Source: Nocardioides sp. HDW12B
GTDB taxonomy: Bacteria; Actinomycetota; Actinomycetes; Propionibacteriales; Nocardioidaceae
Length of the DNA stretch: 64,000 nucleotides
NCBI RefSeq assembly: GCF_011299595.1
Contig: NZ_CP049867.1
Span: 806,001-870,000, forward strand
Direction of reading: 5' to 3'
Shown here: positions 47,559 through 54,827 of the stretch, piece by piece
How positions within the stretch are numbered: position 1 is the stretch's first letter
How the letters are laid out: each line of letters begins with the position of its first letter
The notes under the pieces: model-generated
Told to the model about the DNA's origin: nothing
Database searches by the model: none
What the model saw: only the letters and a program-made list of their open reading frames with translations
Program-made: the position numbers and the translations under genes

Positions 47559-47653
47559 GAAGGTAAAGAAACCGGGGTCTGACCTGCGGGTTCGCCGCCC
47601 GGCCGGGAGTTATCCACAGGTTGGAGCCTGGGGGCTGATCCGGAAGGTAAAGA
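47559..47653. repeat. Two 11-bp direct repeats in the luxR-cpaF control region
   Basis: GAAGGTAAAGA occurs at 47559-47569 and again at 47643-47653 on the same strand, 84 bases apart, close to eight helical turns. These A-rich blocks stand out in GC-rich surroundings. A nearby GGGAC/GTCCC inverted repeat (about 47542-47555) adds structure. They may be binding sites for the divergent LuxR-type regulator. Confidence 0.4.
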
Positions 47654-47703
47654 CGCGAAGACTCAGGACCGTCCAGGACCAGCCGGCCGAGGGGGAGCGC
47701 GCG

Positions 47704-48537
47704 GTGACCACCATGTCTGCCACGTCTGCCACGTCTGCCGAGGCACCCGCCGAGGTGCTGCCCGACCGCGACGTGGTGGCCGGCCTCGACGCCGCGCTGC
47801 GCTCACGGGTGCAGCAGCGCGGCGTGGACCCCCAGCGCGAGGCCGACGTCGTGCGGCAGCTGGCCCACCAGGTGGTCCGCGAGCACGACGACCGCAGCCT
47901 CACCGGGGCCGTCGACCCGGTCGCCGACCGCGAGGCGCTGGTGCGCTACCTGGTCGCCCACGTCTCCGGCTTCGGCCCGCTCCAGCCGTTCCTCGACGAC
48001 CCCGTCGTCGAGGAGGTCTGGATCAACGAGCCCTCGCGGGTCTTCGTCGCCCGCGACGGACGCCACGAGCTCACCCCGGTCGTGCTGAGCGCGGCGCAGG
48101 TCATGGAGCTGGTCAAGCGCATGCTGGCCACCAGCGGTCGCCGCATCGACATCTCCCAGCCGTTCGTCGACGCCCTGCTGCCCGGCGGTCACCGGCTCCA
48201 CGTCGTGCTCGACGGCATCACGCGCGGCTTCACCGCCGTGAACATCCGCAAGTTCGTCGTCAAGGCCGCGCACCTCGACGACCTGGTGGCGCTGGGCAGC
48301 CTGCCCGCCCCGGCCGCTGCCTTCCTGCGAGCCTCGGTCGCGGCCGGCCTCAACGTGCTGGTCTCCGGCGGGACCCAGGCGGGCAAGACCACGATGCTGA
48401 ATGCCTTGGCCGCGGCCATCCCTGGCGGGCAGCGCGTCATCAGCGTCGAGGAGGTCTTCGAGCTCGACTTCCGCCAGACGGGATTAGCGGTAGGACCATG
48501 CAGAACCAGAGAGAGACAAACGCACTCGCCGGTCTAG
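47704..48537 (+). pseudogene. cpaF: cpaF/tadA pilus ATPase, 5' half, interrupted by an integrated element
   Basis: The frame starts at a GTG (47704, preceded by GAGGGGGAGC) and codes for the N-terminal half of a CpaF/TadA secretion ATPase: HVSGFGPLQPFLDDPVVEEVWINEPSRVFV, then Walker A GGTQAGKTT (residues 222-230) and VISVEEVFELDF. After Phe 256 (base 48471) the sequence is foreign and adds RQTGLAVGPCRTRERQTHSPV before a stop. Walker B, the Asp box end and the C-terminal domain are missing, so this product should be inactive. The rest of the gene is found at 60845-61366, in register. Loss of this motor would abolish Tad/Flp pilus assembly while the element is present. Confidence 0.9.
48467..48471 (+). 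other. attL core (ACTTC), left junction
   Basis: ACTTC lies where the ATPase reading ELDF ends and foreign sequence (CGCCAGACGG) begins. Large serine recombinases cut at a central dinucleotide within short identities; TT in the middle is a plausible crossover pair. The preceding CGAGCTC is also shared with the right junction but is offset by one base. Confidence 0.7.
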
Positions 48538-48565
48538 TCCGGGCTGTCTGCAACCTTTTGATGCC

Positions 48566-48581
48566 CGTAGTAGCAGCATGA
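48566..48581 (+). promoter_or_regulatory. Start-codon motif, copy 1 (recombinase)
   Basis: CGTAGTAGCAGCATGA covers the recombinase start codon (ATG at 48578). Near-identical copies cover the starts at 50385 and 50817, with the ATG at the same offset. No Shine-Dalgarno sequence is apparent, so leaderless or specially initiated translation is possible. Confidence 0.6.
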
Positions 48582-49966
48582 GTGTCGTGACGCGCCACAT
48601 CGCGGTGTACGTGCGTATCTCGCAGGACCGTGATCTCAACCGCGACAAGGTGACTCGCCAGCACACCGAATGCGAGAAGCTGCTCAAGAAGCTGCAGGGG
48701 GACGGCATCTTGCGGAAGGGCTTGCGTGTCGAGGTGTACGAGGACAACGACACCAGCGCCTATGACACGAAGAAGCGAGAAGCCTTCGAGCGCTTGATGG
48801 ATGACGCGGCGAAGGGCTACGTCGAGGCGATCATCGCCGACAACACAGATCGCCTTTACCGGCGGGTCTTGGATCTCTATCGGGTTGCTGGGCTCATCCG
48901 CGATCAAAGGCACTTGACGGTGCACACGAGCAAGGCTGGAAGGGTCGACTTCTCTACACCAGCTGGTCGCCTAGCCGCCGTGATGCTGGCCGCGGTCGCG
49001 GAGTACGAGGTCGAACTGAAGTCGGTGCGCCAGAAGTCGCAGTCAGATCAGCTCGCGCGAACGGGAGCTCCAAGGAGAGGCGGTCGCCGGCCATTCGGCT
49101 ACGAGAAGAACGGACTGGACATCATCGCGCCAGAGGCTCAGCAAGTCCGCGAAGCCGCAGACTTACTGCTGGGAGGGGCGTCCGTGATGTCGGTCCTTCG
49201 CGAATGGAATCGGTCGGGACTCCCCCCAGTGCGTGGGGGCGTTTGGCAGCACTCTTCCTTCTGCGCGGTCATGACACGCCCCCGAAATGCAGCCATTCGA
49301 GAGCATCGCGGCAAGCTCGTTGGTGACGCCTTGTGGCCACCAATTCTCGACGAATCGACCTTCGAGCAGGTCCGAGATCTGCTCACGGATCCGTCGCGCT
49401 CCACCACAACCGACCGGACACGTAAGCACCTGCTCAGCTTCGTTCTCAAGTGTGGCCGCTGTGGCGGGGCAATGCGGGCGGGCGCGACAAGGTCTCGTGG
49501 CCGTACCTACCCCGTGCTTCAGTGTCATGGCCTCGATGGCTGCCGTCTAGCGATCTCTTACGGTGTGGCAGAGACAGCAGTCAGGAGCTACATCCAGCGC
49601 CGTTTGACTCTCCCGGATGCCACCCTGAAGCAGGCCACGCGAGACGGCCGCAAAGACCTTGCTGACCTCCGTCGTGAACGTGCAGTGCTGGCCTCCGATG
49701 AGTTAGAGGTTCAGGCGAGGGACATCAGCCTGAAGATGAAGCTGCTGTTCCTGGCCGACCTCCACGCGCGGCGTCGCCAGATCGATGGGGAAGTGCAATC
49801 CTTGGAGCGGCGCCTTTCGCTTGCGGGTCTTGTAGTCGAACCCACCATTCGAGGGGGCGTTACAGCATCGAGGGCTTCGCCGTCGAGGGAGCCGCCGCGA
49901 TGCGACGCTTTGACGCTATGGACCTACAAGCGCGCAGGCGAGTGGTCAGGGCTCTGTGCGCGGTGA
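48578..49966 (+). CDS. Large serine recombinase (integrase), C-terminus probably frameshifted
   Basis: This is a 462-residue frame. The catalytic domain begins AVYVRISQDRDLNRDKVTRQ with nucleophile Ser 15, then DNTDRLYRR and FSTPAGRLAAVMLAAVAEYE with the long helix. The recombinase domain follows (RRPFGYEKNGLDIIAPEAQQVREAADLLLGG), then a zinc ribbon (LKCGRCGGAMR ... QCHGLDGC) and a coiled-coil. After about residue 424 the frame turns into an unrelated tail, while the neighbouring frame encodes the expected C-terminal pattern up to 50109. The switch maps near a GGGGG run at 49852-49857. The gene lies beside attL, as usual for integrases of this class, and should catalyse the cpaF insertion. 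Whether the shortened protein works is uncertain. Confidence 0.9.
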   Translation: MSVVTRHIAVYVRISQDRDLNRDKVTRQHTECEKLLKKLQGDGILRKGLRVEVYEDNDTSAYDTKKREAFERLMDDAAKGYVEAIIADNTDRLYRRVLDLYRVAGLIRDQRHLTVHTSKAGRVDFSTPAGRLAAVMLAAVAEYEVELKSVRQKSQSDQLARTGAPRRGGRRPFGYEKNGLDIIAPEAQQVREAADLLLGGASVMSVLREWNRSGLPPVRGGVWQHSSFCAVMTRPRNAAIREHRGKLVGDALWPPILDESTFEQVRDLLTDPSRSTTTDRTRKHLLSFVLKCGRCGGAMRAGATRSRGRTYPVLQCHGLDGCRLAISYGVAETAVRSYIQRRLTLPDATLKQATRDGRKDLADLRRERAVLASDELEVQARDISLKMKLLFLADLHARRRQIDGEVQSLERRLSLAGLVVEPTIRGGVTASRASPSREPPRCDALTLWTYKRAGEWSGLCAR

Positions 49967-50109
49967 CGATCGAGCCCGCGGAGAAGGGCGTCTCCTACAA
50001 GGGCGGGAAGTCCTTTGAGCGAGTCTGGATCCAGCCGCTTGACCCAGTGACAGGTGAGCCGGTAGGTGATTCGCTGCAGGGCGAGCCACCAATGTCGCCG
50101 CCTCCCTAA
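49858..50109 (+). pseudogene. Out-of-frame C-terminal part of the serine recombinase
   Basis: In the frame one base back, the sequence reads RYSIEGFAVEG, then FDAMDLQARRRVVRALCAVTIEPAEKG and FERVWIQP, ending at a TAA at 50109. This is the standard ending of large serine recombinases (a helix with Arg-Arg followed by a beta-strand ending in Val-x-Ile). One extra G in the GGGGG run near 49852-49857 would join it to the main frame to give about 510 residues, the normal size. It may be a real mutation, a homopolymer sequencing error, or a -1 ribosomal frameshift. Confidence 0.7.
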
Positions 50110-50372
50110 CGGGCGCGCCTTGCGAGGCAGGATGAGGGGTCACGACGGGCCGCTCCTTGGGCTCCCGGCGGCTGTTGGCTGGGTCCTGGGGGGCGATGGG
50201 TTCCTGAGCTGTGCAGCAGCGACAGCGCGGCTCAGAAAGTTGCCGCGCGAGAGGGGTTGGGGGGCCCTTCGGTCGATGACAAGTCAGTCGTCGCCACCGG
50301 TTTGCATAGTGCGTGAGAGAGGGAGTCTCCGCGAGCTGCTGTGCATCGCCACGTACAGGATCGTTGTTCGGG

Positions 50373-50388
50373 CGTAGTAGCAATATGA
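50373..50388 (+). promoter_or_regulatory. Start-codon motif, copy 2
   Basis: CGTAGTAGCAATATGA differs from copy 1 at two bases and places its ATG at 50385. It is the start of the 106-residue unknown gene. Confidence 0.6.
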
Positions 50389-50705
50389 CTACTCAGAGGC
50401 AGCGTGACACGGCCCGCGAGACCATGCGGCGCAACGCGACGAAGCATGGGCTGGCGAGCGGCGAGACCAAGTCCACCTATTACGTTTGCAAGAGCGTGCT
50501 CCGCTCGCCCTACACGCTCGTCGACCCGTGCTGGCACGACCTCGCGGTGTTCACCCGTGGAGTGCTGTGCGAGATCGGCCCGCGTTCTGGCCCCGAGTGG
50601 AGGCTCGTTGCCGTGGTGGACCTCGGATACCTCCTCGACCCCAACGGGGAGCCGAGCAAGCTCCTGATCTTCAAGCCGGGCTGCGTGCGCTGGCAGCTGA
50701 AGTGA
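50385..50705 (+). CDS. Hypothetical element protein, 106 residues
   Basis: I do not recognise this protein. The start at 50385 is set by the shared start-codon motif, although the frame is open further upstream. The N-terminus is basic and polar (TTQRQRDTARETMRRNATKHGLASGET), and the remainder is a compact mixed domain ending IFKPGCVRWQLK. There is no signal peptide or membrane segment. Because it shares its start signal with the recombinase and is small and basic, it is a candidate recombination directionality factor (excision control), but nothing in the sequence proves this. It is separated from the recombinase by 275 bases in which I see no gene. Confidence 0.5.
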   Translation: MTTQRQRDTARETMRRNATKHGLASGETKSTYYVCKSVLRSPYTLVDPCWHDLAVFTRGVLCEIGPRSGPEWRLVAVVDLGYLLDPNGEPSKLLIFKPGCVRWQLK

Positions 50706-50804
50706 GCTGAAGGGTCTACGTAATTGCCCAAAGGTGGAGGCCTGACCAAAGGTGGCCCTCAAGTCTTGCCCCTGACCCATGGCTTGTCGGGAGTGCCCTT
50801 CGGG

Positions 50805-50820
50805 CGTAATAGCAGCATGA
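50805..50820 (+). promoter_or_regulatory. Start-codon motif, copy 3
   Basis: CGTAATAGCAGCATGA differs from copy 1 at one base, with its ATG at 50817. It begins a 17-codon frame and not the larger gene at 50867. Confidence 0.6.
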
Positions 50821-50870
50821 ATGAAGTGACAGCGTGTAATCGCCTCAACGAAGCAGGGGGATTGCCATGA
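50817..50870 (+). CDS. 17-residue leader peptide
   Basis: The ATG of motif copy 3 opens a frame of 17 codons (MNEVTACNRLNEAGGLP) that stops at 50868-50870. The stop overlaps the ATG of the next gene as ATGA, and a GCAGGGGGA ribosome site sits inside the leader. This arrangement suggests that translation of the leader delivers ribosomes to the next gene, as in translational coupling or attenuation. Confidence 0.45.
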   Translation: MNEVTACNRLNEAGGLP

Positions 50871-51241
50871 GCGATGAGGGCAACCCGCGTCATTTCGCTC
50901 ATGGCGCAGTGATCCCCTTGAATGGCGCCGCCGCGCGCTACATACGTGCTTTCGATGCCATCGATCCCGATGATCTGGGCTGGAGCTCGTACCGACTCAA
51001 CTCGTCGCACCTCGACCCGGTGAGGATGCCGCTCCGTGAGCACGCAAACTTCAGGCCGGCCAGGCGGGCTTGGGCGCTGGCCTGCGCCTTGGACACCCCC
51101 ATTGCCTCGCCGTGGGTTCTGTCGTTCGAGGCCTTCCTCGTGTGGGTAACGGTCGAGCTCGGTGTTGTCTCGGATGGTGCCGAGATCCAGGTTCGCGACC
51201 CTGACTTGGGCTTCGCAAACGGCAATCTCGACGTGACGTAG
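50867..51241 (+). CDS. Hypothetical element protein, 124 residues
   Basis: This protein is not recognised. It is a soluble 124-residue protein with segments HGAVIPLNGAAARYIRAFDAIDPDDLGWSSYRL and PVRMPLREHANFRPARRAWALACALDTPIASPWVLSFEAFLVWV. It starts at the ATG overlapping the leader peptide stop. Codon use is less GC-biased than in the flanking chromosome. It belongs to the same start-motif regulon as the recombinase, so a role in element maintenance, excision or transfer is possible. No catalytic motif stands out. Confidence 0.5.
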   Translation: MSDEGNPRHFAHGAVIPLNGAAARYIRAFDAIDPDDLGWSSYRLNSSHLDPVRMPLREHANFRPARRAWALACALDTPIASPWVLSFEAFLVWVTVELGVVSDGAEIQVRDPDLGFANGNLDVT

Positions 51242-51387
51242 CGGACCGAAGTCCGGCGCCTGAGCATCCGAACGACCACGCGAACTCTCTGCCGGGGCTC
51301 CGACCTGTGTGGCGAGCACGGAGTTCGCGTACCGTTCGATCTGCGGATTCGCCTTCAACCTGACGCGAAACCACTGCTGGAGGAGGC

Positions 51388-51515
51388 ATGAGCCTCACGA
51401 AGGATGTGGGGACGCTAAGGAAAGGAGGTCGGATGAGATAGAGATTCATATCAAAATCACTCCGAAGGTCGCGAGGCAGTTGATTGCACTGGCGACATTG
51501 CTGATTCTCCTCTGA
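51388..51515 (+). CDS. Possible small hydrophobic peptide, frame broken
   Basis: An ATG at 51388 after TGGAGGAGG opens a 17-codon frame (MSLTKDVGTLRKGGRMR) ending at 51441. A second frame one base back continues as DEIEIHIKITPKVARQLIALATLLILL to 51515 and has no standard start of its own, although a strong AAAGGAGGT lies just before it (51421-51429). Joined by a frame change near the AAGGAAAGGAGG run, they would give a 40-residue peptide with a hydrophobic C-terminal helix. It could also be a decayed gene or chance. Confidence 0.25.
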
Positions 51516-51642
51516 GATGACGCAGAGCACACGGTGCTGCCCGAGCCGTGTGCGGGACCGCACCGGGCACGTACTGAAGTCTGAAAGCGGACGAGACGCG
51601 CCTACGCTGCTCATCGCCCGCCGACAGCGACGGCGAGGCGGA

Positions 51643-52470
51643 TCACCGAGCTCTATCCTCCAGGCGTCCCTGATGCGGGTCGATTGGCTGTAGTTCGGGT
51701 CGCTGATCACTGAACTGTAGGTCGTGCGGGAGCCCAGCAGAGGTGGCGATTTCTTCGAGCTCCTTCAAGCGGGGCGAGTCTTCACGGAACCGCTCGAAGG
51801 CGTCCACTGCGAGCACCGCAGCCACCGCGAGTCCTGTCGCCGTCGCGTCGATTCTCCGCGCCGCCCCTGTCGGAGAAAGCGACGTGAGCGTTTCTCGGTC
51901 GTCATCGTGTTGTTGGACGATCTGAAAGTGGGCCGCGAGGGTGCCGTACGACGGATGGACCGCCTGCGAGAGCTCGCGGTAAAGGTCGTAAAAGAGACCG
52001 CTGTCATCGAATCTGTCGAAAAGCTTCTGGCTGGAGAAGCTTCTTTCGTGACCTGGGATCGGCTCAACATCGAGGATGGGTCGTAGATCGTCGTGCGTCC
52101 CAGTCGCGTCCGCGAAGGTCCTCGCTCGTGTCATCCACGAGTGCTTCATGTGGTTCGACAGGACCCTTTCGCCATCCTCGGTCAATAGGATCCACTGGGA
52201 GCTCAGGGCATGCTCGAGGGCGATGCGAGCAGAGGCCGTTGCGACGAGCGGGAGCTGCTCGATGACGTCGAGCGCCTGGGACACGTGATTGAGGGCGTTG
52301 GCCACCATGGGATAGGCGACGCGGAACTTCGTGTCGAGCGCCGTCGGGACCTCCACGCGGCCACGCTCCTCGTGCCACAGGCGCAGGCATTGCCGCGCAG
52401 CGGCGAGGTGGGCACGGTCGAGAGCGCGTGTCTCGTGGGCTTGGAGGTCAGGGTCAAACGCGTCAGTCAA
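51643..52470 (-). CDS. HEPN-like (DUF5677-type) protein of unknown function
   Basis: This 275-residue, mostly helical protein includes the segments VAYPMVANALNHVSQALDVIEQLPLVATASARIALEHALSSQWILL and LYRELSQAVHPSYGTLAAHF, which resemble the DUF5677 and related HEPN-like families. An Arg-x6-His motif (Arg 165 to His 172) matches the active-site pattern of HEPN ribonucleases, which act in toxin-antitoxin and abortive infection systems. The assignment is by pattern only. Its start overlaps the stop of the upstream gene by 4 bases, so the two form an operon on the reverse strand. That context (defence-like island) favours a role against phage, but this is inference. Confidence 0.45.
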   Translation of the reverse strand: MTDAFDPDLQAHETRALDRAHLAAARQCLRLWHEERGRVEVPTALDTKFRVAYPMVANALNHVSQALDVIEQLPLVATASARIALEHALSSQWILLTEDGERVLSNHMKHSWMTRARTFADATGTHDDLRPILDVEPIPGHERSFSSQKLFDRFDDSGLFYDLYRELSQAVHPSYGTLAAHFQIVQQHDDDRETLTSLSPTGAARRIDATATGLAVAAVLAVDAFERFREDSPRLKELEEIATSAGLPHDLQFSDQRPELQPIDPHQGRLEDRAR

Positions 52471-53081
52471 GCGACATTCACCCCGACGATTAGGTACCCG
52501 GGGCAGCTAACCGCATCTCGCGACGGCGTGAGCACTCGCACCATCTGCCCGGCAGGGGCCGGCTCCGGGGTCGTAGCACGGATCGTTTGGTGGAAAGTGG
52601 TGAGCCAGACGAGCCGCCCGTTAGTGAGGGGGAGAGGTGTGGGGAAAACCAACCTGTCTGAGTCGAACGCGATGTGGGGTTCAGTGATGACGACCTCGAC
52701 GCCTGTCAAACGGTCCCATCGATCGTCAAGCGCAACGACCGTCTCGCGCGCGTCGACCTGGCATGGAGTGAGCGCCGCCCGGACTGTGGCTATGACAAAA
52801 GCGCTCTGAACCCCGTCGACAACGGGGGGCGCGTCGAACTTCCAAGCAGCCCGATCCGCCGAACGCCAGAGCGGCTTGTCCTGCGCCATGTGCTCAGAGG
52901 TATAGGCGACACGCCACCTTCCGCTTTCATGCAATGACGCCTTGATGGTGTCAGCTTGTTCGGCGGCTGCGACATAGACGTCGTTCTTGTGGACCCACAA
53001 GCGCCAGGAGCCAGCACCGAGACCGGCATTGGCGCCCTCGACGATCCGAAGACAGAATCTATAGCGCTGACGCTTCCCCAT
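52467..53081 (-). CDS. Hypothetical protein, operon partner of the HEPN-like gene
   Basis: This is a 204-residue protein from the ATG at 53081; an in-frame TTG at 53120 would add 13 residues. I do not recognise it. The visible plan is beta-rich: SWRLWVHKNDVYVAAAEQADTIKASLHESGRWRVAYT, WKFDAPPVVDGVQSAFVIATVRAALTP, TGVEVVITEPHIAFD, and GRLVWLTTFHQTIRAT. Such a layout suggests a sensor or binding protein rather than an enzyme. It is translated first and coupled to the HEPN-like gene by a 4-base overlap. A neutraliser or sensor role for the putative ribonuclease is possible. Confidence 0.5.
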   Translation of the reverse strand: MGKRQRYRFCLRIVEGANAGLGAGSWRLWVHKNDVYVAAAEQADTIKASLHESGRWRVAYTSEHMAQDKPLWRSADRAAWKFDAPPVVDGVQSAFVIATVRAALTPCQVDARETVVALDDRWDRLTGVEVVITEPHIAFDSDRLVFPTPLPLTNGRLVWLTTFHQTIRATTPEPAPAGQMVRVLTPSRDAVSCPGYLIVGVNVA

Positions 53082-53430
53082 GAAGAGACGGTAGCTCCGA
53101 GCACCGACAGGGATACGCAACTCCCTCCTCTGCCGGGAGTCGCAGCGGGAGTTTGTTCAGGTTGCGCTCAGGGTCGACAGACGCGGAAGTACACACGCCC
53201 GCTCATCGGCGATCTGGTGACTGGGGCTTGGTGGCTCCTGGCCGGTCTGGCCGCTGGCGGGGAGGCCCCAGGAATGGGTCTCGAATCTCATCGTGCACCA
53301 GATCTGGCCAACGGTCGTCAGCCTCGCTCCCGGACGGTTCGCTCGACCAGCGCGCCTCAGGGTCCTATGAGCAGTTGAATAGCCCGCGGTCCGAAGAGTT
53401 GTACATGAGTCGACTGATGAGCAGCCCATA
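53082..53430. other. Divergent intergenic region, no gene seen
   Basis: About 350 bases between the 53081 start (reverse) and the 53431 start (forward). Short open frames exist but none has a ribosome site or recognisable product. It presumably holds the promoters of both operons; I could not pick a convincing -35/-10 pair. Confidence 0.4.
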
Positions 53431-53988
53431 GTGGCCAGGCAATGCGGTTGGTGTGCGTCGCAGCGGAGGGCGGACCTTGAGCGGCGGGTCCTTGATGGCG
53501 AGCCCATTCGGCTGGTGTCGGCTGCCGCTGGCTATTCGGAGAGCGCGGCCTACCGCCACATCCGCCATCACATGCGTCCGGAGCTTCGCAAGAGCTTGCG
53601 ACAGGCAGACGCCCCTCTCGATGTAAGCGACTTCGGCGCTCGCCTGGTGGCGCTGCTCAACGACTCCGCGACGGTGCGGCAGCACGCGGTGGCTGTCGGC
53701 GATGGCCGCCTCCTCCTCCAGGCAGGAGCACACGAGCGGGACACGCTTGCTGTGCTGCTAAACCGCCTGGGCATCGACTCTGAAGAAGTCCTTGACGTGC
53801 TGGATGAGGCTCGCCAGCTGGCGCGGGCGCTGCGCACGGTGTTGCCGCACCACCCTGACGCGTGCATGGCACTCGTGAGAGAGCTGCACCGCCTCGGCCT
53901 CACCGAGGCCGCCAGAGCCTTGGTGCAGGTATGCGCCACACATGTGGCAGAACCAAACAATGCGTCACAAGACAGGAGCACCGAATGA
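53431..53988 (+). CDS. Hypothetical protein with CxxC and HTH-like N-terminus
   Basis: The product is 185 residues from a GTG. The N-terminus QCGWCASQRRADLERRVLDGEPIRLVSAAAGYSESAAYRHIRHHM combines a CxxC, a resolvase-like helix-turn-helix (LVSAAAGYSESAAYRHI) and two terminal histidines, so a small zinc-stabilised DNA-binding domain is likely. The rest is helical. The 3' end overlaps the next gene by 4 bases (ATGA), starting a three-gene operon. The target could be element DNA; no family name is recalled. Confidence 0.55.
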   Translation: MARQCGWCASQRRADLERRVLDGEPIRLVSAAAGYSESAAYRHIRHHMRPELRKSLRQADAPLDVSDFGARLVALLNDSATVRQHAVAVGDGRLLLQAGAHERDTLAVLLNRLGIDSEEVLDVLDEARQLARALRTVLPHHPDACMALVRELHRLGLTEAARALVQVCATHVAEPNNASQDRSTE

Positions 53989-54446
53989 GTCAGAGTAGCG
54001 AAATCAAGCCTGCGTCAATGGACCAGAGCCAGCACGCCGCAGTAGGTGAGGTCCTCCATTTCCTAGTGTCGGGCATTACCTACTGCGTAACGACGAAGCT
54101 GTCAGGGGGCGTTGTCTCGCGACGCGGTGACACCCTGGCCATCACCGAGGAGCTCCTCGACGCCAATCGCACGCGCACTGGCAAGTGCTGGTTAGACCTT
54201 CTCCACGACCCGCTCGGACAGGAGCGTCGATGGGGGCGGCAGGTGATCGCCCCTGGTCAGCCGCCCGAAAGGCTCGTGACCTGTGATCCGGGTTCGCTCC
54301 AGTTCGAAAGCGAGCGGGCGGAGGCCCTAGAAGCAGCACGATCGAAGGCGGACCCCCGCGACAGGGCTCACGCCGTGGCGGAAGTGGGCAAGCGCTTCGG
54401 CCTCCCCGCGCCCAGCAGCCGCAGCGTGTCGTACGGACCCCGATGA
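53985..54446 (+). CDS. Hypothetical element protein, 153 residues
   Basis: This protein is unrecognised. It has a beta-rich N-terminal half (GEVLHFLVSGITYCVTTKLSGGVVSRRGDTLAITEELLDANRTRTGKCWLDLL) and a charged helical C-terminal part. There is no membrane or signal segment. It is the middle gene of a three-gene set, with 4-base overlaps on both sides, so it is probably made in equal amounts with its neighbours and may form a complex with them. Confidence 0.5.
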   Translation: MSQSSEIKPASMDQSQHAAVGEVLHFLVSGITYCVTTKLSGGVVSRRGDTLAITEELLDANRTRTGKCWLDLLHDPLGQERRWGRQVIAPGQPPERLVTCDPGSLQFESERAEALEAARSKADPRDRAHAVAEVGKRFGLPAPSSRSVSYGPR

Positions 54447-54799
54447 ATAACAAGGGACGCTCCTACCGCTTCCGTGGCGATGTCGTGAACTACCTCCGTG
54501 CTGCTGGCTTCACCAAAGCCAGGGCGCGAACGGAGACACGAGTGCTCTCTGCCGAGCTCCGTGACGCACGTGATACCGGCGACATCATCGGACTCTGCCC
54601 TTGGACGCTGGCGGTCAGGAGTGGCCAGTCGATAGACCTGAGCGGAGCCATGAACGAGGTGAAGGGGGAGGCGGAGCGGGCTGGGTCGTCACTTTTTGCC
54701 AGCATCCAGCTGCGTCGAGCTCACCCGGCATCCGAGGCGTACGTGACCATGCCCTTGCACGTCTTCACACAGGTCCTCGCCCAAACCGAAGCCCCGTAG
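54443..54799 (+). CDS. Hypothetical element protein, 118 residues
   Basis: This protein is unrecognised. The basic N-terminus NNKGRSYRFRGDVVNYLRAAGFTKARARTETRVLSAELRDARDTGDIIGL has the look of a nucleic-acid-binding or small nuclease domain: an early Gly-Arg, a helix with Arg, and an acidic GDI. The order D...xxx suggests but does not establish a resolvase-type fold. The C-terminal half is AMNEVKGEAERAGSSLFASIQLRRAH with a possible E-x-K in it. It is the last gene of the operon starting at 53431 and is followed by a highly structured intergenic stretch. Confidence 0.45.
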   Translation: MNNKGRSYRFRGDVVNYLRAAGFTKARARTETRVLSAELRDARDTGDIIGLCPWTLAVRSGQSIDLSGAMNEVKGEAERAGSSLFASIQLRRAHPASEAYVTMPLHVFTQVLAQTEAP

Positions 54800-54827
54800 C
54801 GCACGACCAAGTAGCCGAAGGTCCTGG

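Noticed and set aside
49138-49528. Reverse-strand frames inside the recombinase gene
   Set aside because: They overlap the well-supported recombinase and have no independent support.
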